The notes under the pieces: model-generated
Told to the model about the DNA's origin: nothing
What the model saw: only the letters and a program-made list of their open reading frames with translations
The model's database searches: none
Part shown: piece by piece, positions 11,208 to 21,900 of the stretch
How positions within the stretch are numbered: position 1 is the first letter of the stretch
Layout of the letters: every line of letters begins with the position of its first letter
Assembly: GCF_033115175.1 (NCBI RefSeq)
Contig: NC_084833.1
Coordinates: 55,762,716-55,826,715 of the forward strand
Length of the DNA: 64,000 bases
Source of the DNA: Lepus europaeus
Lineage: Eukaryota > Chordata > Mammalia > Lagomorpha > Leporidae
Reading direction: 5' to 3'
Made by a program: the position numbers and the translations under genes

Positions 11208-11364
11208 TAAAGTGTTGTAAACATTAGGCTCACTGTCATAGTAACAATTTAAATATACAGCCCATTATTTTCTCCTCCAAGGACCGTGTTTCTTACTAAT
11301 TTCCACGTTTAGCTAGAAAATCTGGTTAGAGATCAGAGTGGCAATCTTAATAATTTTTCTTTCT

Positions 11365-11728
11365 GGCCGGCGCCATGGCTCACTAGGCTAATCCTCCGCC
11401 TTGTGGCACCGGCACACCGGGTTCTAGTCCTGGTCGGGGTGCTGGATTCTGTCATGGTTGCTCCTCTTCCAGGCCAGCTCTCTTCTGTGGCCAGGGAGTG
11501 CAGTGGAGGATGGCCCAGGTCCTTGGGCCCTGCACCCCATGGGAGACCAGGAGAAGCACCTGGCTCCTGCCTTCGGATCAGCGCGGTGCTCCGGCCACAG
11601 CACGCCCGGCCGTGGCGGCCATTGGAGGGTGAACCAATGGCAAAGAAAGACCTTTCTCTCTGTCTCTCTCTCTCACTGTCCACTCTGCCTGTCAAAAACA
11701 AACAAACAAACAAATAAATAAATATTTT
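11365..11728 (+). mobile_element. Young C-type SINE, full length
   Basis: Head 'ggccggcgccatggctcact', tail evolved to (AAAC)n then (AAAT)n. An approximate TSD TTTTTCTTTCTG flanks it (before 11365 and at about 11725-11738). Confidence 0.95.
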
Positions 11729-11762
11729 TTCTTTCTGACATTTAGAATTTGGCTGTAACTGC

Positions 11763-11778
11763 TAATGTTAATTTTTTT
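11763..11778 (+). repeat. Left TSD of the L1/5S insertion
   Basis: TAATGTTAATTTTTTT, matched at 13010-13025 on the other side of the composite insert. The last T bases merge with the L1 tail. Confidence 0.85.
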
Positions 11779-11779
11779 T

Positions 11780-12970
11780 TTAACTTTCATTTAATGAATA
11801 TAAATTTCCAGTGTACAGCTTATGGATTACAATGGCTTCCCCCTCCCATAACTTCCCTCCCACCCGCAACCCTCCCCTCTCCCGCTCCCTCTCCCCTTCC
11901 ATTTGCATCAAGATTCATTTTCAATTCTCTTTATATACAGAAGATCAATTTAGTATAAAGATTTCAACAGTTTGCACCCACATAGAAACACAAAGTGAAA
12001 CATACTGTTTGAGTACTAGTTATAGCATTAAATCACAATGTACAGCACATTAAGGACAGAGATCCCACATGAGGAGCAAGTGCACAGTGGCTCCTGTTGT
12101 TGACCCAACAAATTGACACTCTAGTTTATGGCGCCAGTAACCATCCTAGGCTGTCGTCATGAGTTGCCAAGGCTATGGAAGCCTTCCAAGTTTACCGACT
12201 CTGATCATATTTAGACAAGGTCATAAAAGACAGGGTGAGGATAGTAACCAATGATCCTAAGAGTGTCATTTACCAGGTTTGAACAATTATACAGCATTAA
12301 GTGGGGAAGAGGACCATCAGTACACACAAGTTGGGAGTAGAGCCATTGGTGGTAGAGTAGAGGTTATGATTACAAAGGAATGAGGCCCAAGTGCACTAGA
12401 CAGGGCCTAGAACAAAGGACAGAGTCATTATTAGAGGAGCTAAGAAAGGTGCCCTCAAGGAGACCCAACAGGCCAGTCCACTGCAGTGGCTTTCAATGTG
12501 GTAAGCCTGGGCTTCAGCAGAAGTCAGCTTGTGAAGAGCCCTGGCAGCTCTGCCAAGAGTTGGATCACTGGAAATGGACCTGCCCTGGAGTCGAAGGATG
12601 CCCAGGTCAGAGCCACAGATCTTATTGGCTCTAAGCTGAAAAGCCCTTCACTCAGCCCAACTTCCAAAGTGACCACTGCAGCGGAGGGTATGGTCAAGTA
12701 GGGTCAGCAACATTGCAGGCAGAACTGTAAATTTCTTGTTAGAGATGCCCCCTGCCTTTACCTGGCCAGCTCTCCTCCCAGGCCAGCCAAGTAATGAAAG
12801 TCAGCAGAGTGCCTTCCCCTAGGAGGTTCACACCTCCCTTAGGATATACCCCATGTGAAGAGATAGATAGGTCTGGGCCTCTGAATTTACAAGGCCTAAA
12901 GCCCACCAGATTATTATCAAGCCCCTTCTATCAGGTTCTATTTGCCTCTCAATCAGAAAAATTACTTGTT
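11780..12970 (-). mobile_element. Rabbit L1 3' end, 5'-truncated, reverse strand
   Basis: The + strand starts with the reversed A tail and 'taactttcatttaatgaata', then the C-rich block 'cccctctcccgctccctctc', matching the L1 3' ends at 24029 and 27371 read in reverse. About 1.19 kb, presumably 3' UTR only; no ORF2 frame was recognised. A 15-16 bp TSD TAATGTTAATTTTTTT encloses this element together with the 5S fragment. Confidence 0.88.
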
Positions 12971-13010
12971 GTCTACGGCCATACCACCCTCAACGCGCCC
13001 GATCTCGTCT
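12971..13010 (+). pseudogene. 5S rRNA 5' fragment (nt 1-40) captured at the L1 junction
   Basis: Begins GTCTACGGCCATACCACCCT exactly at 5S nucleotide 1 and stops at ...GATCTCGTCT (nt 40), with one mismatch (C for G at position 21). The orientation is opposite to the adjoining L1. It is too short to be functional and lacks the internal promoter boxes. Confidence 0.93.
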
Positions 13011-13025
13011 AATGTTAATTTTTTT

Positions 13026-13532
13026 CTGATACAAACGTCTATCTCCACTGTATATCAATTCACCATATGTATAAAGGTCATAAAATGTCCGAATTTTTTA
13101 CTATCCTTGCAGTCTTTTTACTACAGAGAACTAAGGAAAAGGTGGACCTTATTGTTGCTAAGTTCAGTGTGCATGTTTTGTTGTCCTAAAAATTGTCTTC
13201 TCTATTCATGTGCAGTCTCCCTTCATCTTAAAATCCAGTGAGCTTTTCCTCCTGAAACCAAAAACCTACTAAATCTGCAAGATCCGCTGAAGAACAATGT
13301 GCCTTAGCAGGACTCTTCCAAGAGCTGTTCAAGAAAACACGTTTTAGTTACTCTAAGACTTACTAACTAATGTCTTTTGATTTCCTTTGATCTCAGACAC
13401 CAGTGTGGAGACTTGCACTGTGCTACAGTTCTAATGCACAACTAAGGGTGATAAGAGACATGCTAATGCTGATTCATTTCTTTTTTGTTTCTTTTTGACA
13501 AGGGAATAATTCACTAACAATTGAAATCCTCC
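13026..13532. other. Unique intergenic stretch
   Basis: No repeat or coding sequence recognised. Confidence 0.55.
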
Positions 13533-14210
13533 TTTAAAAAAATATTGTTTTTATTTATTTGAAAGGCAGAGTAGGGGGCTGGGGTTATGGTATAGTGGGT
13601 AAAACCTCTGCCTGTAATGCTGTCATCTCATGATGGGTGCTGGTTCACGTCCCAGCTGCTCCACTTCTGATCTAGCTTCCTCGTCTGTTAATGGCCGGAG
13701 AAAAGCAGTGGAAGATGGCCCAAGTGCTTGGGCCCTTGCTACCCACTTAGGAGACCTGGCAGAAGCTCCTGGCTCCTGACTTCAGCCTGGCCCACTCCTG
13801 ATGGTTGTGGCCATCTGGGGAGTAAACCAATGGATACAGGATGTCTCTCTCTGTCTCCTTTTCTCTGTAACTCTGCCTTTCAAACAGATAAAGGATAATT
13901 TTTTTTTTAATTGAAAGGCAGAGCGACAGAGAGAGAAGGATGAAGATCTCTTCTATCTGCTGGTTGGCTCCCAAATGGCTTCAATAGCCAGGGCTGAGCC
14001 GGGTGGAAACCAGAAGCCAGGAACTCTATCTGGGTCTCCTACATGGGTAACAGGGGCCCAAATACATGGGACCATCTTCCACTGCCTTCCCAGGCATGTT
14101 AGCAGGAAGCTGGCTTGTAAGCTGAGGAGCCAGAACTTGGACTGGCACTCAAGTGTGGGATGCTGGCACTGCAAGCAGCAGTTTAACTTGCTGTACCACC
14201 GCTGCGGACC
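13533..14210 (-). mobile_element. Older C-type SINE, outer copy of a nested pair
   Basis: Its reversed tail is at 13533-13573. It resumes at about 13909 with 'attgaaaggcagagcgacag' and ends at 'ccaccgctgcggacc'. Confidence 0.9.
13574..13908 (+). mobile_element. Older C-type SINE inserted in the outer copy
   Basis: Head 'gggggctggggttatggtat', tail 'tttcaaacagataaaggata'. The TSD (TTGAAAGGCAGAG) comes from the host SINE on both sides. Confidence 0.9.
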
Positions 14211-14457
14211 TTAAAATCCTTATTTTAAAATCCTTATCCAAATCATTCTTCCAAACATCTTCCTCTTAATCACTTCTTTCTTGCATCTATTATCTACTTA
14301 CTCAATTATAAATAAATATTCATAGGAAGTCTTTGTGTGTGGGTCATTATTCAAGATGATAGAATACTATGGTAACCAAAGTATACAAGATATTTGCTTT
14401 CATTGTCATTAGGTCATTAGGGGACAGATGACAATCAAGTAACTAATGTAACTTCTT

Positions 14458-14698
14458 GGATGGGCATTTGCCTTAGAGGATAAGATGCTGCTTGGGATGT
14501 CCAGATCTCATATCAGACTGCCTGGTTCAAGTCCTGGTCCTCCACTTCAGTCCAGCTTCCTGCCTCGTCAGAGGCAGATGATAGTTCAAATAGCTGGTCC
14601 TCAATACCTGCACGGGAGACCCATATGGAGTTCTGGGCTCTTGGTGTCAACCTGGTGCCACTTTTGGCTTTCAAATAAAATGAAAATAGATATAAATA
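14458..14698 (+). mobile_element. Deep-branch C-type SINE
   Basis: 'gggcatttgccttagaggat' head, 'gatctcatatcagactgcct', tail 'ggctttcaaataaaatgaaa'. Confidence 0.75.
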
Positions 14699-15021
14699 GG
14701 GGCCGGCGCTGTGGCGCAGCAGGTTAAAGCCCTGGCCTGAGGCGCCAGCATCCCATTTTGCACCGGTTCTAGTCCTGGCTGCTCCTCTTCAGATCCGGGT
14801 CTCTGCTATGGCCTGGGATAGCAGTAGAAGACGGCCCAAGTCTTTGGGCCCCTGCACCCTTGTGGGAGACCCAGAAGAAGCTCCTGGCTTTGGATCAGGG
14901 CAGCTCTGGACGTTGTGGCCATCTGGGGAGTGAACCATCAAATGGAAGACCTCTCTCTCTGTCTCTACCTTTCTCTGTAACTCTGCCTTTCAAATAAAAT
15001 AAAATACATCTTTTTTAAAAA
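14699..15021 (+). mobile_element. C-type SINE, full length
   Basis: Head 'ggggccggcgctgtggcgca', tail 'caaataaaataaaatacatc'. TSD GAAAATAGATRTAAATA (about 14682 and 15023) with one mismatch; it lies in the tail of the previous SINE. Confidence 0.95.
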
Positions 15022-15036
15022 AGAAAATAGATGTAA

Positions 15037-15063
15037 ATATATATGTGTGTGTATATATATATA
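15037..15063 (+). repeat. (TA)n/(TG)n microsatellite
   Basis: Alternating TA and TG steps just after a SINE. Confidence 0.85.
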
Positions 15064-15260
15064 ATTTCAGATGATGTGGTATGAGGAAAACAAGTCTGAG
15101 AATCATGAAACTGAGTGATGGACAAGGGGCAGGGGACAAGGTGCAATAGGATAGTCAGGGAGGGCTGACACTTGCCTGAAACCTGAATGACAAGGAGGCA
15201 GCCGCTCCGAGATTTTGGAAAAGAGCCTCCTAAGTCACGGGAGAGCAGATGCAAGGGCCC

Positions 15261-16527
15261 AGGGAATTATTCGGCAACTCTCAGTGTTTCAGATAATAAG
15301 AATGCCGATCATGAATGGGTGCCACGTGTTCGCTTTTGTTTTCCCCTCTCTCCCAGAATGAAGTACAATCAAGATCAGAAGATTCCGCTTGACTTCAAGA
15401 AGGTTACAAAACCAGGTACGGAAAGTATCAAGAGGAAAACAAAGGTGCTTTGGAGTGTAAAACTGTACCAGGCCTACTAAACAGTTTTTCTATCATGAAG
15501 ATGAATCTAGAAAACTTGATTTAGTTGGTTGTTTCTATAAACTTATGAACTGTGAAGAAATCCACCCCACGTCATTCTTCTATGCTTAGTGCATCACTTT
15601 GTTGATAAATACACATTTTTATGAAGTAAAATAGAAAACAACCACTTTGATTTTTTTTTTTAATTTATGCTTCTCAACAAAGATACTGTAGTATGCTTTC
15701 TTTGTACTTGTGGCAAACTGCTTTTATTTATGATTCAAGGCAATAAAAATAGTTTTCATATGATTATGTCTTTGGAAGTCGGGCACACAATGTGATTTCA
15801 CTTATTGAGTTTGGTATGACAGCTGTAAATTGCCACATCCCAGTTTAGCGCTTCAATATTGCATTTTCAGTATGAGAGAAACATTCGCTTCCTCTGGCTT
15901 GCACTGCTTCTTCCAGAGAGAAGCTGGCACTCAGACAAATTCCTGGAGATAGCCTTGCAGAGTGATGTCGGCAGCTCGCTGTCTCGCCGGGGTCCTGACT
16001 GGGTGGTGTTCCATTCGGATGTGCTGGGCATTAACCTGAGTGTCTGCTGGCCCTTAGGAGAGTCTCGTCCTGTTGAGCTGGCAGCAAAGCAGCATGGGAA
16101 GGCCCAAGGGATAGGAGTTCTGCCTCCCCAGCCCAGCCTGCTTTGGTAGGAAAGCTTTGAGCCAGTGCAATAGGGCAGGGAGTCTTTCTTAGTCAAGAGG
16201 GTGGGTGAATCAAATTCCTCCCCACAGTGCCTGATTGGAGCATTGTATAAATGGTAGAGAGAGTTAACCGCAATGCATAAATGAATGCTGAAATCACGGA
16301 GCTGATCTTAACTTGTTTGGGGAAATAGCCTATAGCTGCCAATCCCTCTTTTCTTAGTGACCCCAACCCAACCCCAAGACTGCTTACAAGACATTCAATA
16401 CATTTTTAAATAGTTTTCTTTTTATCAAGAATTTCTGTCAATGCCAGGCCCTATGCTCTGCTTAAGATCTGCAGAAATAAACATGATGGTTTTAGAATTG
16501 ATAATATACAGTAAAACATTTAAAATT
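15261..16527. other. Unique intergenic stretch
   Basis: No repeat recognised. Small open frames at 15187-15480 and 15859-16149 lack any recognisable domain and are not called as genes. About 15860-16190 has somewhat higher GC than its surroundings. Confidence 0.5.
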
Positions 16528-16820
16528 TCTTTTTGTTTATTTACTTGAAAGGCAGACAGACAGACAGAAATTTCCCATTCACTGTTTTGCTGCTCAGATG
16601 CAACAGCTGGGACCTGGCCAAACTGCAGCCAAGAGCCTGGACTTTAAGTTCCCCAGGTGGGTTGCAGGAACACGAGTACTAGACCATCACCTGTTGCCTC
16701 CCAGGGTGTGCACTGGCTGGAACTTGAGAGCAAAGCGGGGACTCAAACTCGTGCACTCTGATATGGAATGTGAGCATCCCAAGCAGCGTCTTAACCACTA
16801 TGCCAAACACTTGTCCTTAT
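16528..16820 (-). mobile_element. Deep-branch C-type SINE
   Basis: 'tacttgaaaggcagacagac' to the head 'ctatgccaaacacttgtcct', with 'gcactctgatatggaatgtg'. Confidence 0.8.
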
Positions 16821-16929
16821 AAAAATGTTATAATGGTTCTGTTGAGGGAGTAGAATTAGATAGATTTATGGTCAGGGACTCTTAATTTTCACTTGTTGAG
16901 CTTTGCCATTTGGCCCTTTTATAACAACT

Positions 16930-17100
16930 TTTTGCTAACTAAACAAAAAACATCTGAAACAGAAAAAAGTTCCCTGCCCTCATGGAACTTACATTCCAAT
17001 AAAACATCAGAAAACAAATTAACCCATTAAACTATGTCATGCGAGACAATGATGACTGATGATAAGTACTATGGAAAAAATTAATTAAAATAAGAAAGCT
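16930..17100 (+). mobile_element. Fragment of an ancient unnamed mammalian repeat
   Basis: 'ccctgccctcatggaactta' and 'gatgataagtactatggaaa' are hallmark phrases of a widespread old repeat. Name not asserted. Confidence 0.45.
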
Positions 17101-17408
17101 GTTCTTTCAAAAAGGTTGTCCTATTTCTTCAGATAATCTGCACTATGTAGAGACCAGAACTCTACTAGCCTGAGCCACTAGCAGCACTGAGAGAAGTGGG
17201 CCGGAGGGCCTTGCCTCAGAGCCTGAATCACTTGAACTCTTGTCCAGCACTCTCCACCCAGCACAAAAAGGCATTCTGAGCCGCCTGCTTTTTTGGAGGA
17301 TAGAGGGTGCATGAGTGATGTCAGTCTGGGAAGTCTGGTCTGGCTGATTGCTCTTGACTAGAGCCCAAGGCGTTTCCTCACACAGTTTTGGGACAGAGCT
17401 TGCTGCTG

Positions 17409-17675
17409 TGCCAGAGAGAGAAAAAGATCTCCTGCCTGCTGCTTTACTCCCCCCAAAGCCTGCAATGGCTGAGGCTGGGCCTGGCTGTAATTCAGTTCAG
17501 GTCTCCCACCTGGGTAGCAGGGATCCAAGTACTTAAACCATCAACCACTCCCTCAGAGGGTTTGTATTAGCAGGAAGCTGGAACTGGGAGCAGAGCCGGA
17601 ACTGGAACCCAGGCACTCCGATATGGGCTGCAGGTGTCCTGTGGTGGCTTGTTTGCTAGGCCAAACACTTGCCCT
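17409..17675 (-). mobile_element. Deep-branch C-type SINE
   Basis: Core 'aggcactccgatatgggctg' and head 'ggccaaacacttgccctt'. The tail side is eroded. Confidence 0.8.
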
Positions 17676-17764
17676 TGTACTCTAATCCTTGTTATTTACA
17701 TCCTACTGCCAACTTTGGGTTTCATTTGCTCTTCTTTTCCTAGTTCCTGTCTCTCTCATTATAT

Positions 17765-17885
17765 ATTATTTTCATAATTAACATTTATCATTAAGTATAA
17801 TTGACTTGCAGTACTGTTCAATGAATTTTAACAAGTAGATTCACACAATTAATATGATCAAGATACAGAACAATTGTGCTTTTAA
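17765..17885 (+). mobile_element. Possible L1M 3' UTR fragment
   Basis: 'ttaagtataattgacttgca', 'gattcacacaattaatatga' and 'tcaagatacagaacaattg' match the phrase order of old L1 3' ends. Confidence 0.45.
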
Positions 17886-18089
17886 TTATTGAGAAGTGAA
17901 ATTTCTATTTATAATTATGACTTATGTGTTTATTCCTCTCAGAATTGCTGCCAGCAATACAAAGAATTTTTCTTTAGCCATTTGAACATGAATTTATGAT
18001 ATGATATATAAAGGTATTTTTCCCTTTTGTTTTGATCAATCTTTTAATGATAGCTAACTTTGAACCTCTATAAATATTCCATTTTAATC

Positions 18090-18758
18090 ACTTTTTAAAA
18101 AATATTTATTTATTTTATTTGAAAGGTAGAGTTACAGAGAGGCAGAGGCAGAGAGAGAGGTCTTCCATCTACTGGTTCATTGCCCAGATGGTTGCAACCA
18201 CGGGAGCTGTGCGGATCTGAAAGCAGGAGCCAGGAGGTTCCTCCAGACATCTCATGCAGATACGGGGGTCCAAGGACTTGAGCAATCTTCTACTGCTTTC
18301 CCAGCCACAGCAGAAAACTGGATTAGAAGTGGAGCAAGGGGCTGGCACTGTGGCATAGCGGGTAAAGCTGCCGCCTGTGGTGCCAGAATCCCTTATGGGC
18401 GCCAGTTTGAGTCCTGGCTGCTCGACTTCAGATCCAGCTCTCTGCTATGGCATGGGAAAGCAGTAGGAGATGGCCCAAGTCCTTGGGCCCCTGCACCCAC
18501 GTGAGAGACCCAGAAGAATTTCCTGGCTCCTGGCTTCAGATCAGCGCAGCTCTGGCCGTTGCGGCCAGTTGGGGAGTGAACCAGCGAATGGAAGACCTCT
18601 CTCTCTCTCTACCTTTCCTTCTCTCTCTGTGTAACTCTGACTTTCAAGTAAATAAATACAAAAAAAAAGTGGAGCAAGCCGGGACTTGAACTGATGCCCA
18701 TATGGGATGCCACCACTGCAGGTGGTGGTTTTTACCTGCTACGCCACAGTGGCGGCCC
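18090..18758 (-). mobile_element. Older C-type SINE, outer copy of a nested pair
   Basis: 18090-18338 from the reversed tail to 'gaagtggagcaag', resuming at 18667 and ending at the head 'gccacagtggcggcccc'. Confidence 0.92.
18339..18666 (+). mobile_element. C-type SINE inserted in the outer copy
   Basis: Head 'gggctggcactgtggcatag', tail 'tttcaagtaaataaatacaa'. TSD AAGTGGAGCAAG (18327-18338 and 18667-18678), taken from the host SINE. Confidence 0.95.
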
Positions 18759-18789
18759 CTATGCTTTTTCACTTTATGCATTTATTTCA

Positions 18790-19110
18790 AAACTAATATG
18801 GGCTCATCATTTCATACTTTATTCAGTGGGTTATAATCTATTAATATTTATTTTGCAGTTCAGATTAAACCTATTTTACTGTCAGTGCTCCTGTGAGCTG
18901 GATCTTGAGACCTTTGTTTACGTATCTCATTCTTTGAGTACTTACTTGCTTCTTGCACAAGATGTTCCGGGTTCATCTCATGTTTTTCTGTGCCTCAACC
19001 CTGTAATCAGCCTTATCTCTAAGAAGTCCTCTTTCTTTTAGTGGATAATATTATTTAGAAGACAAGATCTTGACATTAAGGATGCTCAATGTTCTTGGAG
19101 TCTTACTGCT
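18790..19110 (+). mobile_element. Ancient L1M 3' end
   Basis: 'gcacaagatgttccgggttc', 'caaccctgtaatcagcctta' and 'ttttagtggataatattatt' follow the old L1M (MB/MC-like) 3' UTR. Subfamily not asserted. Confidence 0.65.
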
Positions 19111-19217
19111 TCTTAATTTACAATTATACTTAAGTCTACATCTAACTATCATTTATCAATCAAAAACCATAATTTTATCCTAGTAACTTCAAGTTTAATC
19201 CAACATAACAACTTTTT

Positions 19218-19595
19218 TATTATTATTATTTTTATTTATTTTTATTTTTATTTTTTTTTTATTTTTGACAGGCAGAGTGGACAGTGAGAGAGAGAGACAG
19301 AGAGAAAGGTCTTCCTTTTGCCGTTGGTTCACCCTCCAATGGCCGCCGCGGTAGGCGCACTGCGGCCGGCGCACTGCGCTGTTCCGATGGCAGGAGCCAG
19401 GTGCTTTTCCTGGTCTCCCATGGGGTGCAGGGCCCAAGGACTTGGGCCATCCTCCACTGCACTCCCTGGCCACAGCAGAGAGCTGGCCTGGAAGAGGGGC
19501 AACTGGGACAGGATTGGTGCCCCGACCGGGACTAGTACCCGGTGTGCCGGCGCCGCAAGGCGGAGGATTAGCCTGTTGAGCCACGGCGCCGGCCC
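19218..19595 (-). mobile_element. Young C-type SINE, full length
   Basis: A long T-rich tail with (TTA)n and (TTTTTA)n, then 'gacaggcagagtggacagtg', ending 'gccacggcgccggccc'. TSD CATAACAACTTTTT (19204-19217 and 19596-19609). Confidence 0.96.
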
Positions 19596-19609
19596 CATAA
19601 CAACTTTTT

Positions 19610-19888
19610 AAAAAAGATTTATTTATTTATTTGAAAGTCAGAGTTACACAGAGAGAGAGAGGCAGAGAGAGAGAGAGAGAGAGAGAGGTCTTCCATCCGC
19701 TGGTTCACTTCCCAATTGGCCTCAATGGCTGGAGCTGTGCTGATCTGGACCTAGGAGCTTCTTCCGTGTCTCCCATGCGGGTGCAGGGGCCCAAGGCCTT
19801 GGGCCATCTCCTACGGCTTTCCCAGGCCATAGCAGAGAGCTGGATTGGAAGTGAAGCAGCGAGGTCTTGAACTGGTGCCCCTGTGGTT
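19610..19888 (-). mobile_element. Older C-type SINE, 5'-truncated
   Basis: 'aaaaaagatttatttattta' to 'cttgaactggtgcccctgtg'. The head is missing. Confidence 0.88.
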
Positions 19889-19899
19889 TGTGTCTCATC

Positions 19900-20112
19900 A
19901 CTGCTTATGATTCCAGCTCCCTGCTAATGTGCACCCTGGGAGGCAGCAGGTGATGGCTCAAGTACTTAGATCCCTGCCATCTGCATGAAAGGCTCAGACT
20001 GAGTTCCCAGCTCACAGCCTGGCCCAGCCCTGGTTGTTGTAGGCATTTGAGGAATGAACCAGCAAATGGAAGATCACTCTATTTCTTCACCTTTCAAATA
20101 AATAAATATATA
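19900..20112 (+). mobile_element. Deep-branch C-type SINE, 5'-truncated
   Basis: 'gctaatgtgcaccctgggag', 'gcagcaggtgatggctcaag' and tail 'cctttcaaataaataaatat'. Its 5' part has been replaced at the junction with the previous SINE. Confidence 0.8.
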
Positions 20113-20412
20113 ATTAATATTCAATCATCATAATAATTAATATAAATCAATATAGCAGGTTTTAGATGCTGTCTATACAAAGCTCTGCTTTCCAGCTGGC
20201 CCTTAGTTGGCATCTAGGAACTTAGGTTTCACAAGTTTCCCACCATCCCCACACTGATTAGGGTAGATCACTGGGCCCAAACTGCTTGCATAAACAATGT
20301 AGTTTATGATGAACAACTGTTTTCCTTGTGGGAATCTAGAATTTTGGTGCATGTTAGGCCAAGAGTGCCCACATTACCAGCCCCCAATATAAACCTTGGG
20401 CACTGAGTTTCT

Positions 20413-20740
20413 TTTTTTTTTTCTTTTTCTTTTCTTTTGACGGGCAGAGTTAGAGAGAGAGAGAGAGAGACAAAGGTCTTCCTTCCATGGCTAGGGCCTG
20501 TGCGCTGCGGCCAGCACACCACACTGATCCGAAGCCAGGAGCCAGGTGCTTCCTCTTGGTCTCCCATGCGGATGCAAGGCCCAAGCACTTGGGCTATCCT
20601 CCACTGCCTTCCCGGGCCACAGCAGAGAGCTGGATTGGAAGAAGAGCAACCAGGACAGAACTGGCGCCCCAACCGGGACTAGAACCCAGAGTGCCAGCGC
20701 CACAGGTGGAGGATTAGCCTAGTGAGCTATGGCACCAGCC
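20413..20740 (-). mobile_element. Young C-type SINE, full length
   Basis: T/C-rich tail, 'gacgggcagagttagagaga', head 'gagctatggcaccagcc'. TSD GGCACTGAGTTTCT (20399-20412 and 20741-20754). Confidence 0.95.
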
Positions 20741-20754
20741 GGCACTGAGTTTCT

Positions 20755-21214
20755 AACAAGCTTCCTTGGGAAACAGCACTTCCTGTACCAGTATGCCGTG
20801 CCAAGTTTCTTCTGGAGGAATGAAGCATGTGGAATGTGTGATCCCACTGGGAGGGAACTTTTGAAGCTCACCCTGATTGCCTCTGTACCTTGCCCCAGGT
20901 GTCTTCTCCTATGCTGATTTGGTTCATTGTGTTGTTGTAAGTCACAGGCGTGGCTATAGTCATAGCTGTAACTGCATGTTGAGTCCCATGCATCCTGCTA
21001 GCTAATCATCAAACCTGGGAGCGGACGTGGGTACCCCTGACCCATTTTGCTTGGGTTCTGCAACTCCATATTGGGCTGCCTCTCTGTAGAACACTCTCTT
21101 CAGTCTGCCTGGTGCGTAGGCCTCTGTGCGGAGCCACTTTCCTCATTCTGTCTGGGCCCTCACACCCTGTGCCAGGTTGCACTACTTCAGGGACTGGTTC
21201 TCACCCACTTGTTT
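20755..21214. other. Mostly unique, possible old L1/LTR 3' sequence
   Basis: 'taatcatcaaacctgggagc' and 'gtgggtacccctgacccatt' near 21002-21044 resemble a remembered old repeat end. Not assigned. No gene seen. Confidence 0.4.
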
Positions 21215-21255
21215 GTGGTTTGTAGCTGTTGTGACCAACGCTGCTGTGAATGTTT

Positions 21256-21277
21256 TGTGTGTGTGTGTGTGTGTGTG
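21256..21277 (+). repeat. (GT)n microsatellite
   Basis: About 11 GT units inside the L1M fragment. Confidence 0.9.
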
Positions 21278-21554
21278 GACGTATGCTTTTCAGTTCTCAT
21301 GGGTAGATACCTAAGAATAACACTGCTGGGTCGTGAGGTAGATGTTTGTTTACTTTTGTAAGGAACTGCCAAAACTTTTGTCGAAGTGTTTGCACCATTT
21401 AACACTCCTACCAACAATATCTGAGTACCTATTATCACTAAGAAATTATGTAATGAGAGAAAAGTCTTTTCTGTTTGCCCATGTTTACCATTTTTTACAT
21501 TCTTTATTCCTCTGTGGGTTTGCATTTTCTTCTGCCAACAGTCTTGTTCAACAT

Positions 21555-21900
21555 CTCTCTTTAAAGATTTTTACTCATTTATTTGAAATCAGAATTACAG
21601 AGAGAGTGAGACAGAGGCAGAGAGAGAAACCAAGAGAAGTCTTCCATTGGCTGCTTTACTCTCCAAATGGCCACAACAACCAAGGCTGGGCCAGGCCAAA
21701 GCCAGGAGGAGCCAGGAACTTCTCCGGGTCACCCACATGAGTGCAGAGGCCCAGGAACTTGAGTCAGCTTCTGCTGCTTTTCCAGGTGCATTAGCAGGGA
21801 GCTGGATTGCAAATGGAACAGCCAGACTAGAATTGGTGCTCACATGAGATGCAGGTGCTGCAGAAGGTGGCTCCAGCTGCAGCACCACAGTGCTGGCCCC
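21555..21900 (-). mobile_element. Older C-type SINE, full length
   Basis: Inserted in the L1M fossil with TSD TGTTCAACAT (21545-21554 and 21901-21910). Head 'ccacagtgctggcccc'. Confidence 0.93.

Larger units (their letters stand above)
14311..15260 (+). mobile_element. Ancient unnamed mammalian repeat, interrupted by SINEs
   Basis: 'gacagatgacaatcaagtaa' before the SINEs, and 'gatagtcagggagggctgac' to 'gcaagggcccagggaattat' after them, follow the order of a widespread old mammalian repeat whose name I cannot confirm. Confidence 0.4.

Noticed and set aside
12971-13010. A functional 5S rRNA gene
   Set aside because: Only the first 40 of about 120 nt are present, without the internal promoter or terminator.
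15187-15480. A 97-residue open frame as a possible small gene
   Set aside because: No recognisable domain, no splice or promoter context, and part of it overlaps an ancient repeat.
15859-16149. A 96-residue open frame with an overlapping reverse frame
   Set aside because: Mutually overlapping frames on both strands without domain similarity fit chance in moderately GC-rich DNA.
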